From Bacillus salacetis (lineage in GTDB: Bacteria; Bacillota; Bacilli; Bacillales; Bacillaceae_B), in assembly GCF_003581585.1 (NCBI RefSeq), contig NZ_QXIR01000003.1, forward strand, positions 159,823-223,822: DNA of 64,000 bases, in the 5' to 3' direction. Within the stretch, counting starts at the first letter, position 1. Every line of letters begins with the position of its first letter. Below, piece after piece: positions 38,638-47,280 of the stretch. Below the pieces are notes generated by a model that was not told where the DNA came from, searched no databases, and saw nothing but the letters and a program-made list of their open reading frames with translations. Made by a program: the position numbers and the translations under genes.

Positions 38638-39882
38638 TTATTTAACAGAGACCTTTTGCGGCTGTTCCGCTTTATCCAAGTTGAACTCAGTATGAAGAAC
38701 TTCCGCAGCCTTCAGCATCTGTGACTCATCAACTACCACAGAAACCTTGATTTCCGAGGTGCTGACCATCTTGATCGGAATATCATGATCAGCCAATACT
38801 TCAAACATCTGGGCAGCAACACCTGGATTTGATATCATGCCGGAGCCGACAATGGACACCTTGGAAAGCCCGCTCTCATGTTCAATCGTGGTGAATCCCA
38901 GTTCTTTGCGGTTATTCTGCAAAACTTCGATCGCATCCTCCAGGTCCTCCCTCTTAATGGAGAAAGAAAGATTGATGCTCTCCGTCTCAGTTTTGCTCTG
39001 AATGATGATGTCGACATTAATGTGATGTTTCGCCAGGGTCGAGAATATCGATGAAAGACTAGTAATTTCATTCCGCAGCCCAAATACCGTCATCCTGATA
39101 ATTTCTTCTTCAAATGCCACACCTCGAACGATCAAACCTGTTTCCATCGATACTTCCTCCTCAATAATTGTTCCGTCCAGTTTCTCCATGCTGGATCTCA
39201 CTGATAGCGGGACACCGTAATTTTTGGCAAATTCAACTGCGCGCGGGTGAAGTACGCCAGCACCAAGGTTGGCTAATTCCAGCATTTCATCATAAGCCAC
39301 CGAAGCAAGTTTCCTTGCGTTTTTCACATAACGGGGATCGGATGTGTATACTCCATCCACATCGGTATAAATATCACATCTTTCCGCTTTAAGAGCAGCA
39401 GCAAGTGCAACGGCAGTAGTATCAGAACCGCCTCGTCCCAAAGTCGTAATTTCTCCATTCCCGGCTAACCCCTGGAACCCTGCAACCACTACAATCCTGC
39501 TTTCAGAAAGATTGTCTTTTATCTTATCTGTGTTGATATTCGTGATCCGGGCATTTCCATGAATGCTTTCCGTTTCGATTCCTGCCTGCCACCCTGTCAT
39601 GGATACTGCATCATAACCTGAATCCTGCAGGGCCATAGTCAGCAGGGAAATGGTAATCTGCTCTCCCGTGGTCAGGATCATATCCAGTTCACGTTTGCTG
39701 GGCTTGGAAGCCGCTTGGTACGCCAAACCGACGAGACCGTCAGTTGTTTTCCCCATGGCTGAAACGACCACCACTACGTCGTTGCCTTTCTTTTTCTCAT
39801 CCATCACCCTGCCGGCAGCATTTTTGATTCTGCCGATATCACCTACAGAGGTGCCCCCGAATTTCTGTACTATCAGTCCCAC
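38638..39882 (-). CDS. lysC: Lysine-sensitive aspartokinase (aspartokinase II)
   Basis: Phosphorylates aspartate at the head of the lysine/threonine/methionine pathway. It opens LIVQKFGGTSVGDIGRI, the kinase motif. GRGGSDTTAVALAAAL and a pair of C-terminal ACT domains (from about residue 260) follow. The start is GTG at 39882 (414 residues) behind TGAGGACG; the longer frame would run into the riboswitch terminator. In B. subtilis the same gene also yields a beta subunit from an internal start; a Met at the matching place (RSSMEKL) is present. A lysine riboswitch controls it. Confidence 0.96.
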   Translation of the reverse strand: MGLIVQKFGGTSVGDIGRIKNAAGRVMDEKKKGNDVVVVVSAMGKTTDGLVGLAYQAASKPSKRELDMILTTGEQITISLLTMALQDSGYDAVSMTGWQAGIETESIHGNARITNINTDKIKDNLSESRIVVVAGFQGLAGNGEITTLGRGGSDTTAVALAAALKAERCDIYTDVDGVYTSDPRYVKNARKLASVAYDEMLELANLGAGVLHPRAVEFAKNYGVPLSVRSSMEKLDGTIIEEEVSMETGLIVRGVAFEEEIIRMTVFGLRNEITSLSSIFSTLAKHHINVDIIIQSKTETESINLSFSIKREDLEDAIEVLQNNRKELGFTTIEHESGLSKVSIVGSGMISNPGVAAQMFEVLADHDIPIKMVSTSEIKVSVVVDESQMLKAAEVLHTEFNLDKAEQPQKVSVK

Positions 39883-39965
39883 ATTCTCGTCCTCATTTCC
39901 TATCAGGTTATTGTGCTCTAAGTATAAGTTCAAGAATAACGGTCGAATGCGAAAAACAAACCTCA

Positions 39966-40202
39966 TTAAAAAAGGCAATGAGATGGTTATCTCATTGCCT
40001 GTGAAATCGCAAAATTATGCAGGTTCCACGTGAGATAGCTCTCCAAGACTGTTAATCTTGACAATCCTGCATCTCTTAAACACAGAACCAGCGAATGCAG
40101 CCATGAGCCCGCTCCCGCTTCGGCGAATTCCCCTTTCAATACCCGTCATAAGAGCCCATACTCCTCGAAGCATCTACTGATGAAAGTCCGCACCTCTATC
40201 AC
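39966..40202 (-). promoter_or_regulatory. Lysine riboswitch (L-box) with terminator, upstream of lysC
   Basis: On the minus strand the aptamer starts GATAGAGGTGCG (rc of 40189-40200) and closes at GAGAGCTATC (near 40030). Between them are the L-box landmarks GAAAGGGGAA and TCGCCGAAGC. The terminator follows, arms AGGCAATGAGAT and ATCTCATTGCCT (39972-40000) with a T run. High lysine should stop transcription before lysC. Confidence 0.95.
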
Positions 40203-40229
40203 CACTTGTATAAAAAGTGATAATTTATA

Positions 40230-40575
40230 AAATTTTTATTCATTTTAACACAGGAAAAAGCGGGTGACAACCATGAATTTTCTTAACCGCTGTATTCGCG
40301 GCGGACTGGTGGAAAAGTTCCTTGGCAATGTTTACTCTTTTAATGTTTGAGTAATGGCTCTTTTACAGCATCTTCCCCGGGTAAATATTCATAGGCTGTT
40401 TTCGGATATAATGCTGCTTTTGGAATAATCCAAATACCGGATTTCCTTTGCATTCCAATGGTTTACTCTCGAAAAAGAAAGAGCGGCTGCTTGTCTTTCC
40501 TGCTTACCGGGGTTCTACGGCAATTTTAAGGATATTTGAATGACATTAAGTTTACGAAAAAGGGCATCCCAAAAC
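40230..40575. other. Gap between the lysC leader and uvrC, with half of a TIR element
   Basis: No gene seen. From 40394, GGCTGTTTTCGGATATAATG resembles the left end of the short inverted-repeat elements found at 42.6, 44.7 and 60.0 kb. No matching right end was found, so this may be a decayed or half copy. The rest is AT-rich sequence I cannot interpret. Confidence 0.4.
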
Positions 40576-40606
40576 AAAAAACCTTCCCCAAGAGAGGAAG
40601 GCTGCA
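40576..40606 (-). terminator. Terminator of uvrC
   Basis: On the minus strand GCCTTCCT and GGGAAGGT form a hairpin followed by a T run, directly after the uvrC stop. Confidence 0.8.
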
Positions 40607-40612
40607 CCCTAT

Positions 40613-42385
40613 TTAATCCGTCAGCTTCTCCATGAGTTCTGCAGCCGCTGCCGGAGGAAGTCCCGCGGCGGTCAATTCTTCAAGTGAAGCTTCTTTCATT
40701 TTCTTCATTGATCCGAATGTTTTCAGAAGCTGCTTCTTCCTCTTTGGACCTATACCGCTCACTTCATCAAGCATGGAAGAAAAGGCAGTTTTTCCTCGGA
40801 GCTGCCTATGGAATGTGATGGCGAATCTGTGGACCTCATCCTGGATTCTTTGAAGAAGGTAGAATTCCTGGCTCCTTTTCTCCAGCGGCACAATCTCAAG
40901 CGGGTTTCCATAAAGCAATTCCGATGTCTGGTGCTTATCATCTTTTGCCAGCCCGGCTACAGGAATATCCAGATTCAATTCCAGTTCCAATACTTCCTTT
41001 GCAGCACCGATTTGTCCTTTCCCTCCGTCGATGACGATCAAATCCGGAAGCGGAAGTCCTTCTTTCAACACCCTGCTGTACCTTCTTCTAATCACTTCAC
41101 GCATTGAATCATAATCATCCGGTCCTTTTACAGATTTGATTTTGTACTTCCGGTACTCTTTCTTTTCAGGCTTACCGTCAAGAAAAACAATCATCGCCGA
41201 TACCGGATCAGTTCCCTGGATATTGGAGTTATCAAACGCTTCAATGCGGTGAGGCGTATAAATGCCCATAGCCTCTCCCAATTTATCAACAGCCAGGATC
41301 GTTCTCTCTTCATCTCTTTCAATAAGTGAAAACTTTTCCTTCAGTGCAATCTCAGCATTCTTCCCGGCCAGTTGAACAAGATGCCTTTTCGCCCCTTTTT
41401 GCGGACGGGTCGTTTTGACATCAAGAAGTTCTGAGACAATGTCCTCGTTGATATCCTCTGGAAGGTTGATTTCCTTCGGTTTAAAGTGATTGGCCTTTGA
41501 ATAGAATTGCCCAATGAAAGTCAGGAACTCCTCGGTCGGTTCATCATATATCGGGAACAGTGATACATCCCGTTCAATCAGCTTCCCTTGGCGGATAAAA
41601 AATACCTGGACACACATCCAGCCTTTATCCACGGCAAAGCCAAAAATGTCCCTGTCAGTGAAGTCCGTCATGGTCATCGTCTGCTTTTCCATCGTTGCTT
41701 CGATATGCTGAATCTGATCCCGGAACTCCTTGGCCCGTTCAAATTCAAGGTTCTCAGCAGCAGCAGCCATCTTTTCGCTCAATTCCTTTTTGATCTCTTT
41801 ATAACCGCCATTCAAGAAACGGGCAATTTCATCTGTCAGCTTTTTGTATGTTTCAGGTTCCACTTCATTTACGCACGGTGCAAGGCACTGCCCCAGGTGA
41901 TAGTAAAGGCAGACTCTGTCCGGAAGTTTATCACACTTTCTCAATGGATAAATGCGATCAAGCAGTTTCTTGGTTTCATTCGCTGCCCCCGCATTAGGAT
42001 ATGGACCGAAATATTTGCCTTTGTCTTTCTTGACATTACGCGTGATGATCAGCCTTGGGTGTCTTTCCGCTGTTAGCTTAATAAACGGATAGCTCTTATC
42101 ATCCTTGAGCATGACATTGTATTTAGGATCATGTTTTTTGATCAAATTCAATTCCAGGATTAACGCTTCCAAATTGGAAGCTGTTACGATATATTCAAAA
42201 TCCTCGATTTCACCTACAAGCCTCTGGGTCTTCCCGTCATGAGAGCCTGTAAAATAAGATCTTACTCTATTCTTCAACACTTTTGCCTTCCCGACATATA
42301 TGATTGTTCCCTGCCTGTCTTTCATCAGGTAACAGCCTGGCTGGTCCGGCAGCAGTGCCAGTTTGTTTGAAATGACCTCGTTCAT
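40613..42385 (-). CDS. uvrC: Excinuclease ABC subunit C
   Basis: Makes both incisions in nucleotide excision repair with UvrAB. The 590 residues show the N-terminal GIY-YIG nuclease ([20 protein letters not shown]), a UVR helical hairpin near residue 205 ([18 protein letters not shown]), the RNase-H-like 5' nuclease ([32 protein letters not shown]), and a C-terminal helix-hairpin-helix ([18 protein letters not shown]). trxA lies upstream, as in B. subtilis. Confidence 0.98.
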   Translation of the reverse strand: MNEVISNKLALLPDQPGCYLMKDRQGTIIYVGKAKVLKNRVRSYFTGSHDGKTQRLVGEIEDFEYIVTASNLEALILELNLIKKHDPKYNVMLKDDKSYPFIKLTAERHPRLIITRNVKKDKGKYFGPYPNAGAANETKKLLDRIYPLRKCDKLPDRVCLYYHLGQCLAPCVNEVEPETYKKLTDEIARFLNGGYKEIKKELSEKMAAAAENLEFERAKEFRDQIQHIEATMEKQTMTMTDFTDRDIFGFAVDKGWMCVQVFFIRQGKLIERDVSLFPIYDEPTEEFLTFIGQFYSKANHFKPKEINLPEDINEDIVSELLDVKTTRPQKGAKRHLVQLAGKNAEIALKEKFSLIERDEERTILAVDKLGEAMGIYTPHRIEAFDNSNIQGTDPVSAMIVFLDGKPEKKEYRKYKIKSVKGPDDYDSMREVIRRRYSRVLKEGLPLPDLIVIDGGKGQIGAAKEVLELELNLDIPVAGLAKDDKHQTSELLYGNPLEIVPLEKRSQEFYLLQRIQDEVHRFAITFHRQLRGKTAFSSMLDEVSGIGPKRKKQLLKTFGSMKKMKEASLEELTAAGLPPAAAAELMEKLTD

Positions 42386-42606
42386 TTACTCTCACCCCCT
42401 GTTTCCTGAAAAATGAACGGAATACAGTAAACTTCTTCAATAATCATAGGCAATTAGTCGAATAAGGTCAACTACAGGACAACTGGGAAAAAGATACAAT
42501 TTCATTAATCACTCCATACTATAATTGAATTCCCGATGTACGTTGCTGGAAATGCAGTCTTCTTCTTTTGAATCATAAAATCTCTTGGTGCTTAGTTAAT
42601 GATTAA

Positions 42607-42686
42607 GGATCTTTTCGAAAATTTGCTGCTATTCAATATATATTTCAAATAATTTTCCGAAAGCAACAATATATGCGAAAACAGCC
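42607..42686. repeat. Short terminal-inverted-repeat element between uvrC and trxA
   Basis: Left end GGATCTTTTCGAAAATTTGC and right end whose complement reads GGCTGTTTTCGCATATATTG, then GCTTTCGG: imperfect inverted repeats about 25-30 bp long, 80 bp in all. Same family as at 44672 and 59953. No ORF. The rest of the 423-base gap has no gene. Confidence 0.65.
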
Positions 42687-42768
42687 ATGATTAAAGAGGT
42701 TCACAACCTTACATTAGAACCTCCAGCAGACTATTATTTCTGGCTTTTTAAAGACCTTTCAAACAAAC

Positions 42769-42800
42769 AAAAAAACGAGCCCCTCAGGCCCGTTTTTTGG
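42769..42800 (-). terminator. Terminator of trxA
   Basis: Arms AAAAAACGAGCCC and GGCCCGTTTTTT with a short loop, immediately past the trxA stop. Confidence 0.85.
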
Positions 42801-42809
42801 CTTATTTGA

Positions 42810-43124
42810 TTAAGCGTGTTTGTTCAGTAATTCAGCAAGAGCTTCTTTCGGCTGGAAACCGATAACTTTCTCAACCACTTCGCCGTCTTTAAGAACGACC
42901 AAAGTCGGGATGCTCATTACGCCGAAGTTTCCTGCAGTTTCCTGGTTCTCGTCAACATCAACTTTGACGATTTTGACTTTATCTCCCATATCAGCGTCAA
43001 GTTCTTCAAGTACCGGCGCAATCATTTTACAAGGTCCGCACCAAGGCGCCCAGAAATCTGCAAGTACTAAACCTGAACCTACTTCATTTTGGAATGTTTG
43101 ATCTGTAGCATGTGTGATAGCCAT
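42810..43124 (-). CDS. trxA: Thioredoxin
   Basis: A 104-residue disulfide reductase. The active site WCGPC lies in [19 protein letters not shown] (C at 29 and 32). [21 protein letters not shown] includes the cis-proline. Standard length and position between uvrC and the etf genes. The ATG at 43124 follows TTGGAGGCG. A TATACT on the minus strand near 43158 may be its -10. Confidence 0.98.
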   Translation of the reverse strand: MAITHATDQTFQNEVGSGLVLADFWAPWCGPCKMIAPVLEELDADMGDKVKIVKVDVDENQETAGNFGVMSIPTLVVLKDGEVVEKVIGFQPKEALAELLNKHA

Positions 43125-43241
43125 TTATATTCGCCTCCAATTATCTTTCAAAGTTACCGTCAGTATATCATCGTTCATTTGATGATGCTATAAATATGCC
43201 TCGCAGGTAATTTACCCTGTTTCCCCTTGTTTATTCATGAA

Positions 43242-43469
43242 GATTCCCACTCCAGATTTGCGATTCAGCGGGGCGGGCAGTATAAAAAGTGAATGCGGCC
43301 GTTCAGTTCCGTACAGTCTTGAGGGCTCTCGCATGAGATAATAAACACGGCAAGCGTTTAGCCAATTGACGCAACGCAAGGAGAGATCTTAAATAGAACA
43401 GGCGCCGGCCTCTTGAGCTGGACGAGTCCCGCTGATCCCCCCGGATGCCGCACATCTTCCACTCCAATC
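43242..43469. repeat. Diverged copy of the TTCCGCTCC intergenic repeat family
   Basis: Begins ATTCCCACTCC, has CAGCGGGGCGGGCAG, GCGGCCGTTCAGTTCCGTAC, GCATGAGATAATAAAC and CGACGTA-like remnants, and ends CTTCCACTCCAATC. Aligns by eye with both halves of the 8.2 kb copy but lacks the nested hairpin elements. It lies between etfA and trxA. Confidence 0.75.
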
Positions 43470-43606
43470 TACCTTTGAACAAGAAGGTGGATAAAAATAT
43501 CAGGCCTTCAAATTAAACAAGGAAGACAACAAAACCTAAACTCTGCAATTCAGGCGGGTATATCATAATATTACCTTCTCAAGGTTTTGTGACATCCGCA
43601 AAAAAA

Positions 43607-43640
43607 TTTAGCAGCTGCTCTGTATGAACAGCTGCTATCA
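43607..43640 (-). terminator. Terminator of etfA
   Basis: Arms TAGCAGCTG and CAGCTGCTA around a 10-base loop, right after the etfA stop. Confidence 0.75.
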
Positions 43641-43644
43641 ATCC

Positions 43645-44625
43645 TTATGAAGAAGAAACTTTTAATTTCTTGAATTCTTCCGTCAGCAAAGGGACAACCT
43701 CAAATAAGTCTCCAACGATTCCGTAGTCCGCTACATTGAAAATGTTCGCTTCAGGGTCCTTGTTGATGGCAACAATCACTTTGGAGTTTGACATACCTGC
43801 CAAGTGCTGTATCGCCCCTGAAATTCCGCAGGCAATATACAGATCCGGAGTCACCACTTTACCTGTCTGTCCGATCTGCAGTGAGTAGTCGCAGTAATCC
43901 GCGTCACACGCGCCGCGGGAAGCTCCCACTGCTCCGCCCAGTACATCAGCCAATTCCTTAAGAGGTTCGAAACCATCTTCACTTTTCACTCCGCGCCCGC
44001 CGGCAATGACGACCTTAGCTTCTGACAGGTCCACACCTTCGCTGGCTTTGCGTACAACATCTTTAATGATAGTGCGCAGGTCTTTAATATCCGCTGTTAC
44101 AGAACTTACATCCCCGCTTCTTGATTCATCCTTTTCAAGCGGATCGATGTTATTCGGACGGATCGTCGCGAAGATCAACCCGTCTGTAACGATTTTCTTT
44201 TCAAAGGCTTTACCGGAATAGATTGGACGGGTAAATACAAGGTTGCCGCCTGCTTCTTCCAGGGCTGTAGCATCGGAAATCAATCCTGAACCCAACTTGC
44301 TTGCAATTTTAGGCGCAAGGTCTTTCCCTAAAGCTGTATGACCAAAGATGATCCCCTCAGGACTCTCCTGGTCGATGACAGCCATCAGTGCTTGGGAATA
44401 ACCGTCAGATGTGTACTGCTCCAATTTTTCGTCCTCTACCACAACCACGCGGTCAGCTCCATATTGAACCAGCTCATTACCTAAAGCGCTTACAGAACTG
44501 CCCAATAAAACTCCTACCACTTCTCCGCCTTCTGCAACTGTCTTACCAGCAGCAACAGCTTCAAAAGAAACGTTTCTCAATGCATTATCACGTACTTCAC
44601 CAAGTACCAATACTTTTCTTGCCAT
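43645..44625 (-). CDS. etfA: Electron transfer flavoprotein, alpha subunit
   Basis: Carries FAD and passes electrons from acyl-CoA dehydrogenases to the respiratory chain. 326 residues. The FAD-binding C-terminal half shows VVIAGGRGVKSEDGF, GGAVGASRGACDADY and LYIACGISGAIQHLAGM, the ETF-alpha signature. Last gene of the fad/etf cluster. A 200-base gap holding a short inverted-repeat element separates it from etfB, wider than is usual within the operon. Confidence 0.97.
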   Translation of the reverse strand: MARKVLVLGEVRDNALRNVSFEAVAAGKTVAEGGEVVGVLLGSSVSALGNELVQYGADRVVVVEDEKLEQYTSDGYSQALMAVIDQESPEGIIFGHTALGKDLAPKIASKLGSGLISDATALEEAGGNLVFTRPIYSGKAFEKKIVTDGLIFATIRPNNIDPLEKDESRSGDVSSVTADIKDLRTIIKDVVRKASEGVDLSEAKVVIAGGRGVKSEDGFEPLKELADVLGGAVGASRGACDADYCDYSLQIGQTGKVVTPDLYIACGISGAIQHLAGMSNSKVIVAINKDPEANIFNVADYGIVGDLFEVVPLLTEEFKKLKVSSS

Positions 44626-44671
44626 GTTAGATTACCTCCTGAGTGAATGATCTGTTGACTGTCTATTTATC

Positions 44672-44819
44672 AGGCTCTTTTCTAAACTTTGTTACTTTCA
44701 ATAAGAATTTCGATATGAAAAGAGCTGCTCTCTCTTTTCAATGCAATATCTTTGTATTCAGTGGAAAGTTCCGGCCCTTGGGATTTTTCCGAAAGCAACA
44801 ATTTATACCAAAAAAACCT
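44672..44819. repeat. Terminal-inverted-repeat element between etfB and etfA
   Basis: Left end AGGCTCTTTTCTAAACTTTG, right end whose complement reads AGGTTTTTTTGGTATAAATT followed by GTTGCTTTCGG. The ends pair imperfectly over about 30 bp, length 148. It resembles miniature transposable elements; no transposase is present. It sits inside the transcribed region between the two etf genes. Confidence 0.65.
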
Positions 44820-44823
44820 CTTA

Positions 44824-45597
44824 TTAAACCACTTTGGCTTGCGTGTGAAGAAGCCCTACAAGTTCTTTTACTTGATCATCAAGCTCGCCTTCCAGAATCC
44901 TGCCCGCTTCCTTCTCTGGCGGCAAGAAGATTTCGATTGTTTTAGTTTTTGCCTCAACATCTTCTTCTTCAAGGTCTAAATCATCAATCTCAACTTCGTC
45001 CAATGGTTTTTTCTTTGCTTTCATGATACCAGGCAAAGAAGGATATCTTGGCTCATTCAGCCCCTGCTGCGCAGTTACCAATAGAGGAAGAGATGTTTCG
45101 ATAGTCTCGGAATCACCTTCAACATCGCGGACAACCGTTACTGTGCTGCCGTTGATTTCAAGGTTTGTAATGGTCGTTACGTAAGGGATGTTCAACTGTT
45201 CCGCTACACGCGGTCCAACCTGGCCTGATCCGCCGTCAATCGCTACGTTACCGGCAAGGATCAGGTCTGCATCCTTATCCTTCAGATATTCTGCAAGGAT
45301 CTTGGCAGTGGTGAATTGGTCACCATTCTCAACATCGTCTTCGGTATTGATCAAAACAGCTTTATCCGCTCCCATAGCAAGGGCTGTTCTCAGTTGTTTC
45401 TCTCCTTCTTCATCGCCTACTGTTACGACTGTCACTTCACCGCCGTGTTCATCACGTACCTGGATCGCTTCTTCAATCGCATACTCATCGTATGGGTTAA
45501 TGATGAATTCAGCGCCGTCCTCACTGATTTGTCCGTTGGAAATACTGATTCTTTCTTCAGTATCGAAAGTCCTTTTCATAAGTACATAGATGTTCAT
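44824..45597 (-). CDS. etfB: Electron transfer flavoprotein, beta subunit
   Basis: Partner of EtfA, binding AMP. 257 residues starting MNIYVLMKRTFDTEERISI. It contains NPYDEYAIEEAIQVRDEHGG and GNVAIDGGSGQVGPRVAEQL, plus the ETF-beta signature near residue 165-190 (LLVTAQQGLNEPRYPSLPGI). The fad cluster order matches B. subtilis. Confidence 0.97.
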   Translation of the reverse strand: MNIYVLMKRTFDTEERISISNGQISEDGAEFIINPYDEYAIEEAIQVRDEHGGEVTVVTVGDEEGEKQLRTALAMGADKAVLINTEDDVENGDQFTTAKILAEYLKDKDADLILAGNVAIDGGSGQVGPRVAEQLNIPYVTTITNLEINGSTVTVVRDVEGDSETIETSLPLLVTAQQGLNEPRYPSLPGIMKAKKKPLDEVEIDDLDLEEEDVEAKTKTIEIFLPPEKEAGRILEGELDDQVKELVGLLHTQAKVV

Positions 45598-45705
45598 TCC
45601 TAGTTCCCTCCTAAAATTTCAAACTTTCAATTGGTTGTAAAGATTGAGAATATTTACGGCAAAAAAAATTATCCCCTGGTCCAAAGGGAAGCCGGGATTA
45701 CCGGC

Positions 45706-46479
45706 TTACTTACCCTTGAATTCAGGTGTCCGCTTCTCGATGAATGCCTTGATTCCTTCCTGGCCATCCTCCGACATGAAGACATCGCCAAAAAGCTCTG
45801 CTTCCCGTTTGACTCCATCATAAAAACGGCCATGCTTGGTATAACTTAAAAGTTCCAAGGCAGCTTTCATAGCGACCGGACTCTTCCTCGCTATGCCGAA
45901 AGCCAATTTCTTAGCTTGATCAAGAACTTCTTCGTCAGGGTATGCCCTGTTGGCCAATCCCCACTGAACTGCATCCTTGCCGCTGATTGGTTCACTTGTC
46001 AGCAGCATTTCCGCTGCTTTTGCTGAGCCTACAAATTTGGCAAGCCTTTGCGAACCTGCAAACCCGGGGACCAATCCTAACTGAAGTTCCGGAAGACCAA
46101 GCTTGGCATTCTCCCCGACAATGCGGATATGGCATCCCATAGCAAGTTCCAGGCCGCCTCCAAGTGCAGCTCCGTGGATGGACGCAATGATTGGTTTAGA
46201 AAAGTTCTCCATTCGTTCAAAGAGGTCCTGGCCTCTCTTTGACAGCTTGGAAAAATCTTTACCGCTTTCCACCTTTGTGAATTCTTTAATATCTGCTCCG
46301 GCAGAAAAGAACCTTCCCTCGCCGTGCAGCAAAATAACCCTTACTTCATTGTCCGTCTCCAGTTCATCCATCAACCCGTCCAGTTCAATTATCAAGTCAC
46401 TGGCAAGGGCATTTGCAGGCGGACGCTGAATCGTAACGAGTGCTGTCTGGCTTTCAATTTTGCAACTCAGATACTGCAT
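45706..46479 (-). CDS. fadB: Enoyl-CoA hydratase
   Basis: Crotonase-fold enzyme of beta-oxidation, hydrating trans-2-enoyl-CoA. 257 residues. The oxyanion-hole regions are RFFSAGADIKEF and SIHGAALGGGLELAMGCHIR. ELQLGLVPGFAGSQRL holds the second catalytic Glu. Located between fadR and etfB, as with ysiB/fadB in B. subtilis, probably under FadR control. Confidence 0.94.
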   Translation of the reverse strand: MQYLSCKIESQTALVTIQRPPANALASDLIIELDGLMDELETDNEVRVILLHGEGRFFSAGADIKEFTKVESGKDFSKLSKRGQDLFERMENFSKPIIASIHGAALGGGLELAMGCHIRIVGENAKLGLPELQLGLVPGFAGSQRLAKFVGSAKAAEMLLTSEPISGKDAVQWGLANRAYPDEEVLDQAKKLAFGIARKSPVAMKAALELLSYTKHGRFYDGVKREAELFGDVFMSEDGQEGIKAFIEKRTPEFKGK

Positions 46480-46503
46480 CTGGATTCCCTCCTACGCAAG
46501 TCT

Positions 46504-47091
46504 TCAGTTCCTGAAACCGCAGCCATTGAGCAGCAGCTTATGTATGGCAGGAACTTGTGATGACAAATCATACTTCTGTTCGTTCATGACCCAGTTGGTC
46601 AGCATCTCATCGATAGTGCCAAAGATCATTTGCCGTGCAAGGCGGATATCAAGGTCGGAGGTGAATTCACCTGCTTCGATTCCTTCTGTGAGGATCTTGT
46701 CGATGACCAAGAGGTATCCTTTTAACACTTCATTGATTTTCAGGCGGATATCTTTATTGGACTGTCTTAACTCAAGCTGGGTTACAATTGCCAGATGGTG
46801 ATCTTCCGACAAGATTTTACAATGATTTTCAATCATCACTAATAACTTCTCCGCCGCAGTTCGGTTTCCTGCTATAACTTCTTCAATTTTTCCGACAAAC
46901 ATTCCCATCTTTTCCCGGAAGACGGAGATCAATATATCTTCTTTGTTTTTGAAGTAAAGATAAATGGTCCCATCGGCCACGCCGGCCTGTTTCGCTATTT
47001 TCGAAACCTGGGCCTGGTGATATCCATTTTCAGCAATAACCACTACAGCGGCATCGATAATTTGTTTGTATTTCGGTTTGTCTCTTTTCAT
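46504..47091 (-). CDS. fadR: FadR, TetR-family repressor of fatty-acid degradation
   Basis: A 195-residue regulator. The TetR helix-turn-helix covers about residues 10-55 (KIAKQAGVADGTIYLYFKNK). The rest is the acyl-CoA-binding helical domain. In B. subtilis FadR (YsiA) represses beta-oxidation genes until long-chain acyl-CoA binds. A near-perfect palindromic operator lies 25 bases upstream, so it is probably autoregulated. Confidence 0.95.
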   Translation of the reverse strand: MKRDKPKYKQIIDAAVVVIAENGYHQAQVSKIAKQAGVADGTIYLYFKNKEDILISVFREKMGMFVGKIEEVIAGNRTAAEKLLVMIENHCKILSEDHHLAIVTQLELRQSNKDIRLKINEVLKGYLLVIDKILTEGIEAGEFTSDLDIRLARQMIFGTIDEMLTNWVMNEQKYDLSSQVPAIHKLLLNGCGFRN

Positions 47092-47116
47092 TTTATGCCC
47101 TGCCTCTTAGAAATAA

Positions 47117-47134
47117 TGAATGACTATTCATTCA
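47117..47134 (-). promoter_or_regulatory. FadR operator between fadR and lcfA
   Basis: TGAATGACTATTCATTCA: perfect 7-base arms around 4 bases, matching the known FadR consensus TGAATGA-N4-TCATTCA. It lies just downstream of the predicted fadR -10 element, as expected for repression. Confidence 0.88.
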
Positions 47135-47141
47135 TAATTTT

Positions 47142-47170
47142 ATGATAAATTGCTTTAGAAAAAAAGTCAA
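47142..47170 (-). promoter_or_regulatory. Sigma-A promoter of fadR-fadB-etfBA
   Basis: On the minus strand TTGACT (rc of 47165-47170), 17 bases, TATCAT (rc of 47142-47147). It lies 8 bases before the FadR operator, so the fadR transcript can be made independently of lcfA. Confidence 0.65.
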
Positions 47171-47280
47171 GAGGAATATCCTTGTCCCACTTTCCATCAA
47201 AAAGAAGGGCCGGATGGCAGCCAAATGGTCTTTTCCCATTTCCAGGATAGTATGAAATTAATCAGTTTCCAAAAACAAAG

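Noticed and set aside
42607..42686. Insertion sequence with transposase
   Set aside because: Only short inverted ends are present here and at the related sites; no transposase ORF occurs anywhere in the window.
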